A stretch of 64,000 nucleotides of DNA, taken from positions 1 to 64,000 of the forward strand of contig NZ_JANBVS010000021.1 in NCBI RefSeq assembly GCF_024586915.1. The letters are read 5' to 3'. Of this stretch, positions 55,782 through 63,141 are shown piece after piece; position 1 is the stretch's first letter, and the number at the start of each line of letters is the position of its first letter. Both the position numbers and the translations under genes were made by a program. Source of the stretch: Bradyrhizobium sp. SRS-191. Lineage in GTDB: Bacteria > Pseudomonadota > Alphaproteobacteria > Rhizobiales > Xanthobacteraceae. Under the pieces are notes generated by a model that did no database searches, was not told the DNA's origin, and worked only from the letters and a program-made list of their open reading frames with translations.

Positions 55782-56661
55782 GGCGCTCGCGGGCATTCCG
55801 CTGATCCCCTCCAATACGGCGCCCCCGGCGCCGGAATATCCCTGGCCTGCGCCTTATCGCGCGGCCATGTTCCTGTCGTTCGACATCGACGCCGAGAGCG
55901 CCTGGACGTCGAAGGACCCGGCGCATGCCGAGCGTCTGGTCACGATGAGTTTCGGCGGTTTCGAGGCCCGCGTCGGCACGCCGAAGCTGCTCGAACTGCT
56001 CGCCGACCTCGATCTGAAGGCGACGTTCTTCATCACGGGATGGGCGGTCGATGCGCATCCGGCGATGGCCGAGGCGGTGCTGAAGGCCGGGCACGAGATC
56101 GGGCATCACGGCTATCATCATCTGCTGCCGGACCCCGGCGATCCCTTCATCATCGAGGAGATCGAGCGCGGTTTTGATGCCCTCCAGCGCCGGCTCGGCG
56201 TCCGTCCGATCGGCTACCGCGCGCCGTTCGGCGAGTTCTGCGAGGAGCTTCGCGTCGCGCTGGTGCGCCAGGGCATCGTCTACACCTCGTCGTTCCGGGA
56301 CGACGTCAGGCCGTATCGCCATCGTCTCGCCGACGGCAAGCCCGGCACGATCGAGATCCCGGTGACGTCGAGCTACGACGACTGGATGCACGGCCTGTCG
56401 GCGCGGTTCTCGCCGCGCTCGATCTTTCCCAAGGAGCACGTCCTGTCGATGTGGAAGGACGAGCTCGACGAGGTCCGGGACTGGGGCGCGATGGTCACCA
56501 CCGTGCTGCATCCGCAGGTCTCGGGGCGGCCGATGCGCTTCCGTCTGCTGCGCGAGTTCCTGAACTACACGAAGTCGTGCCAGGACGTCTGGATCACCAC
56601 CGGCGCGGAGATTGCGGCGAACTACCAGCGTCATGAGGCAGCGGAAGCCAAGGGCGCATGA
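55768..56661 (+). CDS. Polysaccharide deacetylase family protein (allantoinase PuuE-like)
   Basis: This 297-residue NodB-fold enzyme has the metal Asp in SFDIDAES, the His pair in GHEIGHHGYHH and the conserved YRAPFGEF. The length and the AMFLSFDIDAE start are closer to PuuE-type allantoinases and amidases than to chitin deacetylases, and there is no signal peptide, so a cytoplasmic amide hydrolase is likely. The substrate is probably related to the carbamoyl or ring compounds of this cluster. Confidence 0.8.
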   Translation: MPDSKALAGIPLIPSNTAPPAPEYPWPAPYRAAMFLSFDIDAESAWTSKDPAHAERLVTMSFGGFEARVGTPKLLELLADLDLKATFFITGWAVDAHPAMAEAVLKAGHEIGHHGYHHLLPDPGDPFIIEEIERGFDALQRRLGVRPIGYRAPFGEFCEELRVALVRQGIVYTSSFRDDVRPYRHRLADGKPGTIEIPVTSSYDDWMHGLSARFSPRSIFPKEHVLSMWKDELDEVRDWGAMVTTVLHPQVSGRPMRFRLLREFLNYTKSCQDVWITTGAEIAANYQRHEAAEAKGA

Positions 56662-58031
56662 GCACCACGGCGATCTTCGGCAGCTATGTGCTGACCCGCG
56701 AGGATGGCGTGCAGGGCGTGCTGCGCGACCATTGGGTGCTGGTCGAGGGCAGGCGGATCGCGGCGGTGACGCGCGATCGTCCCTCGGCCGACGAGGTGTT
56801 CGACCGGCCCGGCCGCTTCGTGCTGCCGGGTCTTTTGAACCTGCACAATCACATCTTCAGCGAAGCGATCGCGCGCACGCTGACGGAGGATGGCAACGGC
56901 CGCCGCAACAACAAGAGCATCGTCTACACGGTGCTGCTGCCGCTCTCGAAGCGCGGGGCGGAGATCCTCACCGCGGATGAGCGGCTGGCGATCGGCCGCA
57001 TGGGCGTGCTGCAACTCTTGAAGGGCGGCGCGACCACGGTGATGGAGCCGTTTCGGAACACGATCCCCGAACTGTTCGATGCGGCGCTCGAGATGGGCCT
57101 GCGCTTCTACGGCGCGCCCTATCTGTTCTCGACCTCGGATGCCAAGGCGGATGCTTCGGGCGTCGTGCACTATGCCGGCGATGACGGCGGGGCCGACATG
57201 GCGACCTGGAACGCGCTGTACCAGCGCTGGCAGGGGCAGGGCGACGGGCGCATTCGCCTGGCGATGAGCCCGCATGCGACCGACACCTGCGGACCTGATC
57301 TGTTGCGTGCTGCCGCGGCGCGGGCACGCGAGCTCGACGTTCCCATGACGACGCACATGGCGCAGAGCCCGGGTGAGGTCGCCACCATCGGGCAGCGCTA
57401 TGGTGGGAGGACGCCGGCCGAATATCTCGATTGGCTTGGTCTGCTCGGGCCGGATCTGCTCGCTGCGCACTGCCACGCTTCGACCGACGCGGATTTGAAG
57501 CTGATGGCAGCGCGCGGCGCCGGCGTGCTGAATTGCCCGCGCGTGTTCGCCCGCGCCGGCGTCACCGCCGCGTTCGGCCGCTTCGCCGCGCACGGCGTGC
57601 GCACCGCCGTCGGCACCGACGGCTACAACATGGACCTGCTCGGCGAGCTCAACGCGGCGTCGCTGATCTCGAAGGTCGCGCTCGGCAGCGCCGAAACCGC
57701 GAGCGCGCCGGAGCTGATCGATGCGGTCACCGCGACGGCGGCCGCCATGATCAAGCGCGACGATCTCGGCGTGATCGCGCCGGGCGCCACCGCGGATCTG
57801 ACTGTCGTCGACATGACGCATCCACATCTCCAGCCGTTGCACGACCCCCGCCGCGGCCTGATCGCGCTCGCCAACCGCGCCAACATCGATCAGGTGATGG
57901 TCGACGGCCGGCTGCTGATCCACGATGGCCGCTATCTGCATGGCGACGAGGCGGCGATCACGGCGGCCGGCGCGGCCGCGATCGAGAAGATCTGGGCGCT
58001 GCCGGAGGCGCAGGCGGCGTTCGCGGGCTGA
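56658..58031 (+). CDS. Amidohydrolase (cytosine/guanine deaminase-like)
   Basis: This 457-residue metal hydrolase has HNH in LLNLHNHIFSEAIA as first ligands, then MTTHMAQSPGE, LAAHCHAS and the catalytic Asp in GTDGYNMDL. It belongs to the ATZ/TRZ-like branch that deaminates or dechlorinates N-heterocycles. ATG 56658 overlaps the deacetylase gene by ATGA. It ends the carbamoylase unit. The substrate is inferred to be an N-heterocycle whose breakdown gives an N-carbamoyl acid. Confidence 0.8.
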   Translation: MSTTAIFGSYVLTREDGVQGVLRDHWVLVEGRRIAAVTRDRPSADEVFDRPGRFVLPGLLNLHNHIFSEAIARTLTEDGNGRRNNKSIVYTVLLPLSKRGAEILTADERLAIGRMGVLQLLKGGATTVMEPFRNTIPELFDAALEMGLRFYGAPYLFSTSDAKADASGVVHYAGDDGGADMATWNALYQRWQGQGDGRIRLAMSPHATDTCGPDLLRAAAARARELDVPMTTHMAQSPGEVATIGQRYGGRTPAEYLDWLGLLGPDLLAAHCHASTDADLKLMAARGAGVLNCPRVFARAGVTAAFGRFAAHGVRTAVGTDGYNMDLLGELNAASLISKVALGSAETASAPELIDAVTATAAAMIKRDDLGVIAPGATADLTVVDMTHPHLQPLHDPRRGLIALANRANIDQVMVDGRLLIHDGRYLHGDEAAITAAGAAAIEKIWALPEAQAAFAG

Positions 58032-58717
58032 AGCGCTTCCTTCATCTCAGTGAGCCTCGTCAGACACTGCGCAAGCCGCATCGTTGCCGCGGCGCGGAGC
58101 GCGCCCGGGTGATGCTGAACTCTCGGCCCTCGACATGATGAGGGCGCAGGGAAGGCCGGGTGCCGGTCGCACCCATGGTCCGCGTGCAGAAAAAAGCACG
58201 CGGCAGAACCACAGGTACGGACCGGAGCATCCGGCCTTCCCTGCGCGATGGCTTACGGCTTATACGCGATCTCCCCGGCGCCCGGCTTGTTGGCCGCCGT
58301 CATCGGTCCGATGCGTCACACCGGCCGACTTGATACCGGCTTCGGGGTATCAGGACCACGCGACTTCGCCGTCCGCAGAGCACCGCTCGTCCGCGCAAGC
58401 GCATCCGATGCTCCGACGTCCACCGCATTGCCGATCCAACGTATCGTGACGACGCGTACGCCCCTCGTCCGGACCGGAACAGGGGAGGAATATCCGATTT
58501 TTCTGATTTACGGAAGCTGCTTATTTTTCGCACCGCCTCTTGAAGTCTGGTTTGTCGTTGAAGCGGCGTGCGAAATCAGCCTCGGGGCGCACGGCGGGGC
58601 CGCCGCGTGACTGAGCAACAGAGACGTCGGCACGCAGCCAATTCTGCTCGTCGGGCAAATCAGTGTATGTGAACACGACGCTTGCCCCCGATGGGTACCG
58701 TAAAGCTCGAGGCCGCA
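58032..58717. other. Intergenic region with inverted-repeat element
   Basis: These 686 bases hold the second copy of the hairpin repeat (58105-58246). The rest (58247-58717) contains open frames on the minus strand with patchy translations (VFTYTDLPDEQNW, RGAYASSRYVG) that look like decayed or repetitive sequence common in such genomes. No gene is called here. Confidence 0.5.
58105..58246 (-). repeat. Hairpin repeat with 16-base terminal inverted repeats
   Basis: GCGCAGGGAAGGCCGG (58144-58159) and its exact inverse CCGGCCTTCCCTGCGC (58231-58246) bound a 103-base core. Inside, CGCGTGC and GCACGCG form a stem around AGAAAAAA. The copy at 1-155 has CCCCGTGC and GCACGGGG at the same place, so both arms changed together. 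A further shared segment CATCACCCGGGCGC lies outside the right arm. Confidence 0.75.
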
Positions 58718-59155
58718 ATGAGCACTGAACGCTATTTTGACGGGGAGATCGACGTGCTGCTCGCCGACGGCTCGCGAGAGCGGTCCAGAGTGACGGCAGA
58801 TGAAATCATGGCCGAGGGAAAAGAGGTCTACTGCATCTCGCTCGTCCAGGGCAGTGAGGTCGAGACGGCGCAATCCGACGTCGACTTCTTCGAAGCCTTG
58901 ATCGAGCTACGGCTGGAGTTGGAAAAGCGCGGTGCGCTGCTGTGCTGCTTCGGCGCCAGCGAGAACGTTTATCCCTCGGGAATGCAGCGCGACATGGGAC
59001 CGGCGATCCTGGCTTACAGGATGCGTCTCGGCGAGCCGAGCCTGAGGAAAGACTTGGTCAACATCTTCCATGCCGACGAGACCGTGGTGCCGGCGACGGT
59101 GGAGCAGCAGGCGCGCTTTCATCGGCAGTGGGCCGACGGGTTCAGGAAGCGATGA
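58718..59155 (+). CDS. Hypothetical protein, 145 residues
   Basis: A soluble mixed alpha/beta protein beginning MSTERYFDGEIDVLLADG. LEKRGALLCCFGASENVYPS has a Cys pair, and the end is helical. ATG 58718 has GAGG five bases upstream, although the frame is open 36 bases further up. No family is recognised. It is a single gene between repeats, with normal codon use. Confidence 0.65.
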   Translation: MSTERYFDGEIDVLLADGSRERSRVTADEIMAEGKEVYCISLVQGSEVETAQSDVDFFEALIELRLELEKRGALLCCFGASENVYPSGMQRDMGPAILAYRMRLGEPSLRKDLVNIFHADETVVPATVEQQARFHRQWADGFRKR

Positions 59156-59169
59156 CGGGCAGCATGGGG

Positions 59170-59217
59170 CCTCATGGTTCGAGACGCGTCGCGAGGGCGA
59201 CGCTCCTCACCATGAGG
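59170..59217. repeat. CCTCATGG palindromic repeat, copy A
   Basis: CCTCATGG and CCATGAGG bound GTTCGAGACGCG / CGCTCCTCA. The related copy B at 59330-59372 has the same GAGGAGC...GCGTCTCGA core in inverted orientation. Both are between the 145-residue gene and the end of upp. Confidence 0.65.
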
Positions 59218-59247
59218 GGCAAGAGCCGAGGGCGGCACTGCACCGAC

Positions 59248-59275
59248 CATGAACACGCCAAGAGGCGTGTTCATG
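59248..59275. terminator. Perfect 12-base hairpin
   Basis: CATGAACACGCC and GGCGTGTTCATG pair fully around AAGA. It lies between two convergent genes with no T-run, so it may be a bidirectional stem-loop that protects or ends transcripts. Confidence 0.5.
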
Positions 59276-59329
59276 GAGAGGGTTTCCAGTGATGCCGCGG
59301 CAGCAGTTCAATTCGATCCGCAAACCTGA

Positions 59330-59372
59330 CCTCATCCTGAGGAGCATCGCGAAGCGATGCGTCTCGAAGGAT
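59330..59372. repeat. CCTCATCC palindromic repeat, copy B
   Basis: CCTCATCCTGAGGAGCATCG, a GAAG loop, then CGATGCGTCTCGAAGGAT. It lies 24 bases past the upp stop and would form a hairpin at the end of that transcript. Confidence 0.6.
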
Positions 59373-59395
59373 CGGCCACGACGGGACTGACAGCG

Positions 59396-60025
59396 TCACC
59401 GCGTCCCATACGCGCGGTCGCCGGCGTCGCCGAGGCCGGGGACGATGAAGGCGTCGTCGTCGAGGCCCTCGTCGATCGCCGCGGTCCACAGCGTGACGTC
59501 GGGATGCAGGCCGCGGACGCGCTCGACGCCTTCGGGGGCGGCGATCATGCACACCATGCGGATGTCCTTGGCGCCGCGCTCCTTGAGCCGGTCAACCGCG
59601 GCCACCGCGCTGTTGCCGGTCGCCAGCACGGGCGTGACGACGACGGCGAGGCGCTCCTGCAGGTCGGAGGGCGCCTTGAAGAAGTACTCGACGGCGGTGA
59701 AGGTCTGCGGCTCGCGGTACAGGCCGATATGGGCGACGCGCGCGGTCGGCACCAGGTCGAGCATGCCGTCGACGAAGGTGACCCCGGCGCGCAGCACCGG
59801 CACGAACACCAGCTTCTTGCCGGCGATCTTGGCCGACTGCATCCGCGCCAGCGGCGTCTCGACTTCCACTTCCGTGAGCGGCAGGTCGCGCGTGACCTCG
59901 TAGCACAGGAGCATGCCGATCTCCTTGAGCAGCTCGCGGAACGACTTGGTCGAGATCGACTTGTCGCGGATCAGGGTCAGCTTGTGCTGCACCAGCGGGT
60001 GATCGACGACCGTGACGCCTTCCAT
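59396..60025 (-). CDS. upp: Uracil phosphoribosyltransferase
   Basis: This 209-residue enzyme joins uracil and PRPP to make UMP. It begins MEGVTVVDHPLVQHKLTLIR. VTPVLATGNSAVAAVDRLK is the PRPP-binding region (usually DPMLATGxS, here TPVLATGNS), and the end GDAGDRAYGTR is the uracil-binding loop. ATG 60025 is preferred to one nine bases upstream because GGAG lies nine bases before it. The change of the usual DPMLATG to TPVLATG is notable. With URC1 and URC4 it matches the uracil phosphoribosyltransferase needed in the URC pathway. Confidence 0.9.
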   Translation of the reverse strand: MEGVTVVDHPLVQHKLTLIRDKSISTKSFRELLKEIGMLLCYEVTRDLPLTEVEVETPLARMQSAKIAGKKLVFVPVLRAGVTFVDGMLDLVPTARVAHIGLYREPQTFTAVEYFFKAPSDLQERLAVVVTPVLATGNSAVAAVDRLKERGAKDIRMVCMIAAPEGVERVRGLHPDVTLWTAAIDEGLDDDAFIVPGLGDAGDRAYGTR

Positions 60026-60387
60026 GGCTTTCATCTCCGTAGGGTGGGCAAAGGCGCAAAGCGCCGTGTCCACCGCGATCCTAACTCAGATGGGAATGGT
60101 GGGCACGCTGCGCTTTGCCCACCGTACGAACTGAGTATTAGTTGAACCGACGTAGCGCAGTACGGACGGTGTACCCTCTCCCTCGCGGCAATCGCGTAGC
60201 GATTGCCTGAGTGGGAGAGGGTGGATCGAACTCGCGGAGCGAGTTCGAGCCGGGTGAGGGGTCTGTGTCCGCGGAAAGAACCCCTCACCCGGCGCGCATT
60301 CGCTCCGCTCATGCGCGCCACCCTCTCCCGCAAGGGGAGAGGGCGCACCGTCTCTGCCGCACGAGAGCTATATAATCTCAACACCCC
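60026..60387. repeat. Gap between urc4 and upp filled with two repeats
   Basis: Bases 60037-60128 match 411-553 (CCGTAGGGTGGGCAAA ... TTTGCCCACCGTACG), and 60172-60345 match the GAGAGGG family at 11370 and 50286. The first repeat ends ten bases before the upp coding region, so its edge CTACGGAG supplies the upp ribosome site. No gene is present. Confidence 0.75.
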
Positions 60388-61611
60388 TTAAAACACCGTG
60401 CCGTCGCTGATGATGGTCAGTGGCGGCGAACCGTCCGGGCGGCGGGCGAAGGCGAGCTTGCGGCCGGCGGCCCAACTGCCGCCTTCGAGGATGCGGGCCA
60501 AAGGCAGCTGCTCAGGCGTCTGGCCGGTGCGCTCGCGGATCAGCGCGGCGAGCCGATCGAGCAGGGCGACGGTGAGCGCGCGCCATTCCACCACCAGCGG
60601 GGAGTCGACCGCATGCGCGCGCGTGGCATCAGCTGGATCCCGCAAGCTCAGCACGTCGCCGTCGACGAACAGGCCGCCGTTTCGGTATTCGGCAAGGCCC
60701 GTGAGGCCGTCGATGTCATCGACCACCAGGCCCGCGCGCTGCAGCGGTTCGATCAGCGAATAACTCAGCCATTGCGACAGCTTGTGCAACGGGACGAGGC
60801 CGGTGGTCTCATCGGCCGTGACCAGCGACGGATACCGCCAGCAATCGCCGAGCGCGACGCCTTGCAGCGCCAGGCGCGACGGCCAGATCGGGCCGAGCTG
60901 CAGCAGCACCTGCTGCAGGATGTCGGCAGCGTGAAGATGGCCGCTTGTCGCCACTGTCGCGAGCTCATCGAACAGACCACCGGGACGCGGGCGATCTTTC
61001 GCGCCGAAGATCCCAGGCTGTGCAGCAATGACCTCGCCGAGTCGGCGCAGCAGCGCGACGCGGCCTTGCAGCCCGACCAGCGGATTGCCGGGGCCGACCT
61101 GAAAGCCGCGTTCGAGATCGGCGACGGTGAGCTGCATGAGCTTGGCCGCATCGGCGCGTAGAGGATTATTCGCGTCGGCGGAGAATGCGCCGCTCGCGAA
61201 CATGTCGAGGCTCGCCAGCGCGAGCCCCTCGGAGCGGCCGATACGCGCGTCCGTCACGGCGTCTTGATAGCGCCAGGCTGCGCCGGCGCCGGCATCGAGC
61301 AGCACGCTGGTGATGGCGAGATCGAACTCGGCGCCCGCGCGCGACGCCGCATCCGGCCAGCTCACTCCGGCGGCGATCTCGGCCCAGCGATCGACGCCGG
61401 CGACTACGAAATGCCGCCAGCGCGAATGGAACGGCACCTCGCCGTTGGGGTAGGCCTTGCTCGTGACATCGAGCACGAGATCGGCGATCGCGTCGAGCTT
61501 TGCGAGATCGATGCGGAAATGCGGCAGCTTGCCGTCGAGGCCGAGCGCAAGCAGTTGATGCGCCCGCTCGCGCACGGCGCGGGCGGACAGGAGATATGAA
61601 ACGTCGGTCAT
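60388..61611 (-). CDS. URC4/Urg3-family uracil catabolism protein (DUF1688)
   Basis: This 407-residue protein matches the URC4 (DUF1688) family needed for uracil breakdown by the URC pathway known from yeasts and some bacteria. Conserved segments include VPFHSRWRHFVVAG, GLALASLDMFASGAFS and LVVEWRALTVALLDRL. Its biochemical role is not settled. The start is 15 bases after the URC1 stop, so the two are co-transcribed. Confidence 0.9.
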   Translation of the reverse strand: MTDVSYLLSARAVRERAHQLLALGLDGKLPHFRIDLAKLDAIADLVLDVTSKAYPNGEVPFHSRWRHFVVAGVDRWAEIAAGVSWPDAASRAGAEFDLAITSVLLDAGAGAAWRYQDAVTDARIGRSEGLALASLDMFASGAFSADANNPLRADAAKLMQLTVADLERGFQVGPGNPLVGLQGRVALLRRLGEVIAAQPGIFGAKDRPRPGGLFDELATVATSGHLHAADILQQVLLQLGPIWPSRLALQGVALGDCWRYPSLVTADETTGLVPLHKLSQWLSYSLIEPLQRAGLVVDDIDGLTGLAEYRNGGLFVDGDVLSLRDPADATRAHAVDSPLVVEWRALTVALLDRLAALIRERTGQTPEQLPLARILEGGSWAAGRKLAFARRPDGSPPLTIISDGTVF

Positions 61612-61626
61612 GATCAGCCGCTGGGC

Positions 61627-62883
61627 TCAGTACTTCTCGAGCGGGCGGCCGACGGTGTCGCCGAGCGCTTCGGGCTTCTGCGGCTCCAGCGAGAAATAGC
61701 CGGCGGCCTTCTTCGCCGCGATCTCGACATGGGCGTCGGCCGGGATCAGCTCGTCCGGGATCGGCACGCGCTCGACGATGTCGACGCCCTGGCCTGTCAG
61801 CGCGTCGTGCTTCATGTCGCTCATCGAGATGAAGCGGTCGATGCGGGTGATGCCGAGCCAGTGAATCACGTCGGGCATCAGCTGCTGGAAGCGCGCATCC
61901 TGCACGCCGGCGACGCATTCGGTGCGCTCGAAATAGGCCGCGGCGGCGTCGCCGTCCTCCTGGCGCTTGCGCGCATTGTAGACCAGGAACTTCGTCACTT
62001 CGCCGAGCGCGCGGCCTTCCTTGCGGTTGTAGACGATGATGCCGAGCCCGCCATTCTGCCCGGCCGCGACGCATTCCTCGATGCCGTGGATCAGATAGGG
62101 GCGGCAGGTGCAGATGTCGGAGCCGAACACGTCGGAGCCGTTGCACTCGTCATGCACGCGGCAGGTGATCTTCGTCCTCGCGTCGTTCAGCTTGGTGACG
62201 TCGCCGAACAGATAGACGGTGGTGCCGCCGATCGGCGGCAGAAACACCTGCAGGTCCGGCCGCGTCACCAGCTCCGGATACATGCCGCCGGTCTGCTCGA
62301 ACAGGCCGCGGCGCAGATTGGTCTCGCTGGTGCCGAAGCGCGCGGCGACGCCGGGCAGGTACCATACCGGATCGATTGCGATCTTGACCACCGACACACT
62401 GCCATTGGCATGCACGACCTCGCCGTCGTGAACGAGGCGCTTAGCGGCAAGCGCGGCATGCAGTTCCGGCAGCTCGATGCGCGCCTTGGTCACCGCGATC
62501 GACGGCCGGATGTCGATACCCTCGGCGATCTCGCCGCCGAAATTCTCGGCGACCAGATGCCCCCACGGATCGAGCGCGACGATCTTGGCCGGATCGCGCC
62601 ACTGGCCGAACGGGCCGATGGTGGCGGCGGGATGGGTGTTGGTGAGATCGGGGCGGCGGATCGGATCGAGCGCGCCGGAGGACACCGCGAGCGCGCGGTA
62701 GACGGTGTAGGAGCCACCATGGCTGCCGATCACGTTGCGGTCCTGCGGCCGCGACACCGTGCCGATGATCGGTCCGCGCTCGCGCGCGGTCTCGGCGCCC
62801 CAATGGAGCGGGAAATTATGCTTGGCGCCTGGCACCGGGTGCGAGGTCAGGCGGATGTGATCCGTGCGGTTGGAGCGAGTCAT
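61627..62883 (-). CDS. URC1-type GTP cyclohydrolase II-like protein
   Basis: This 418-residue protein is a RibA-like enzyme of the URC1/Urg1 type. A specific N-terminal half precedes a GTP cyclohydrolase II domain. The zinc motif appears as CRVHDECNGSDVFGSDICTC, and NRKEGRALGEVTKFLVYNARKRQ is the downstream catalytic region. In the URC pathway it probably acts on a uracil-derived ribotide rather than on GTP. ATG 62883 gives the family start; the frame is open upstream but that part is antisense to the next gene. A weak hairpin (62910-62930) lies in its leader. Confidence 0.9.
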   Translation of the reverse strand: MTRSNRTDHIRLTSHPVPGAKHNFPLHWGAETARERGPIIGTVSRPQDRNVIGSHGGSYTVYRALAVSSGALDPIRRPDLTNTHPAATIGPFGQWRDPAKIVALDPWGHLVAENFGGEIAEGIDIRPSIAVTKARIELPELHAALAAKRLVHDGEVVHANGSVSVVKIAIDPVWYLPGVAARFGTSETNLRRGLFEQTGGMYPELVTRPDLQVFLPPIGGTTVYLFGDVTKLNDARTKITCRVHDECNGSDVFGSDICTCRPYLIHGIEECVAAGQNGGLGIIVYNRKEGRALGEVTKFLVYNARKRQEDGDAAAAYFERTECVAGVQDARFQQLMPDVIHWLGITRIDRFISMSDMKHDALTGQGVDIVERVPIPDELIPADAHVEIAAKKAAGYFSLEPQKPEALGDTVGRPLEKY

Positions 62884-63141
62884 CGGACAGCTACCCCCAA
62901 AACGGCAACGGCCCGCCTTGACGACGGGCCTGAGCAGAACGCGTTCACGTTTTCCATACACGAATATAGCAGCTTTTCCGCAGCAAACAAGGGTGTCCAG
63001 GGCGGCATCTATTTGTAAACGAATGGTGACGAAGCCCGGCTTGCAATGCAGCGCAGCCTGGGCCGCTGGCATGGCGCTTGCCTTTTGGACGCGGCGCCGC
63101 CAGCTTGGCGCGCGCATGGATTCTTCGGCGGCAAAGGCGGC

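Noticed and set aside
58141..58246. CRISPR-like repeat structure
   Set aside because: It is a single inverted-repeat element, not an array with regular spacers.
58300..58718. Small minus-strand frames with fragments such as VFTYTDLPDEQNW
   Set aside because: They lie next to a repeat and look like decayed or repetitive sequence; no consistent start or ribosome site.
62910..62930. Riboswitch or attenuator in the URC1 leader
   Set aside because: Only a six-base GGCCCG/CGGGCC stem is visible, without a T-run or any known aptamer pattern.
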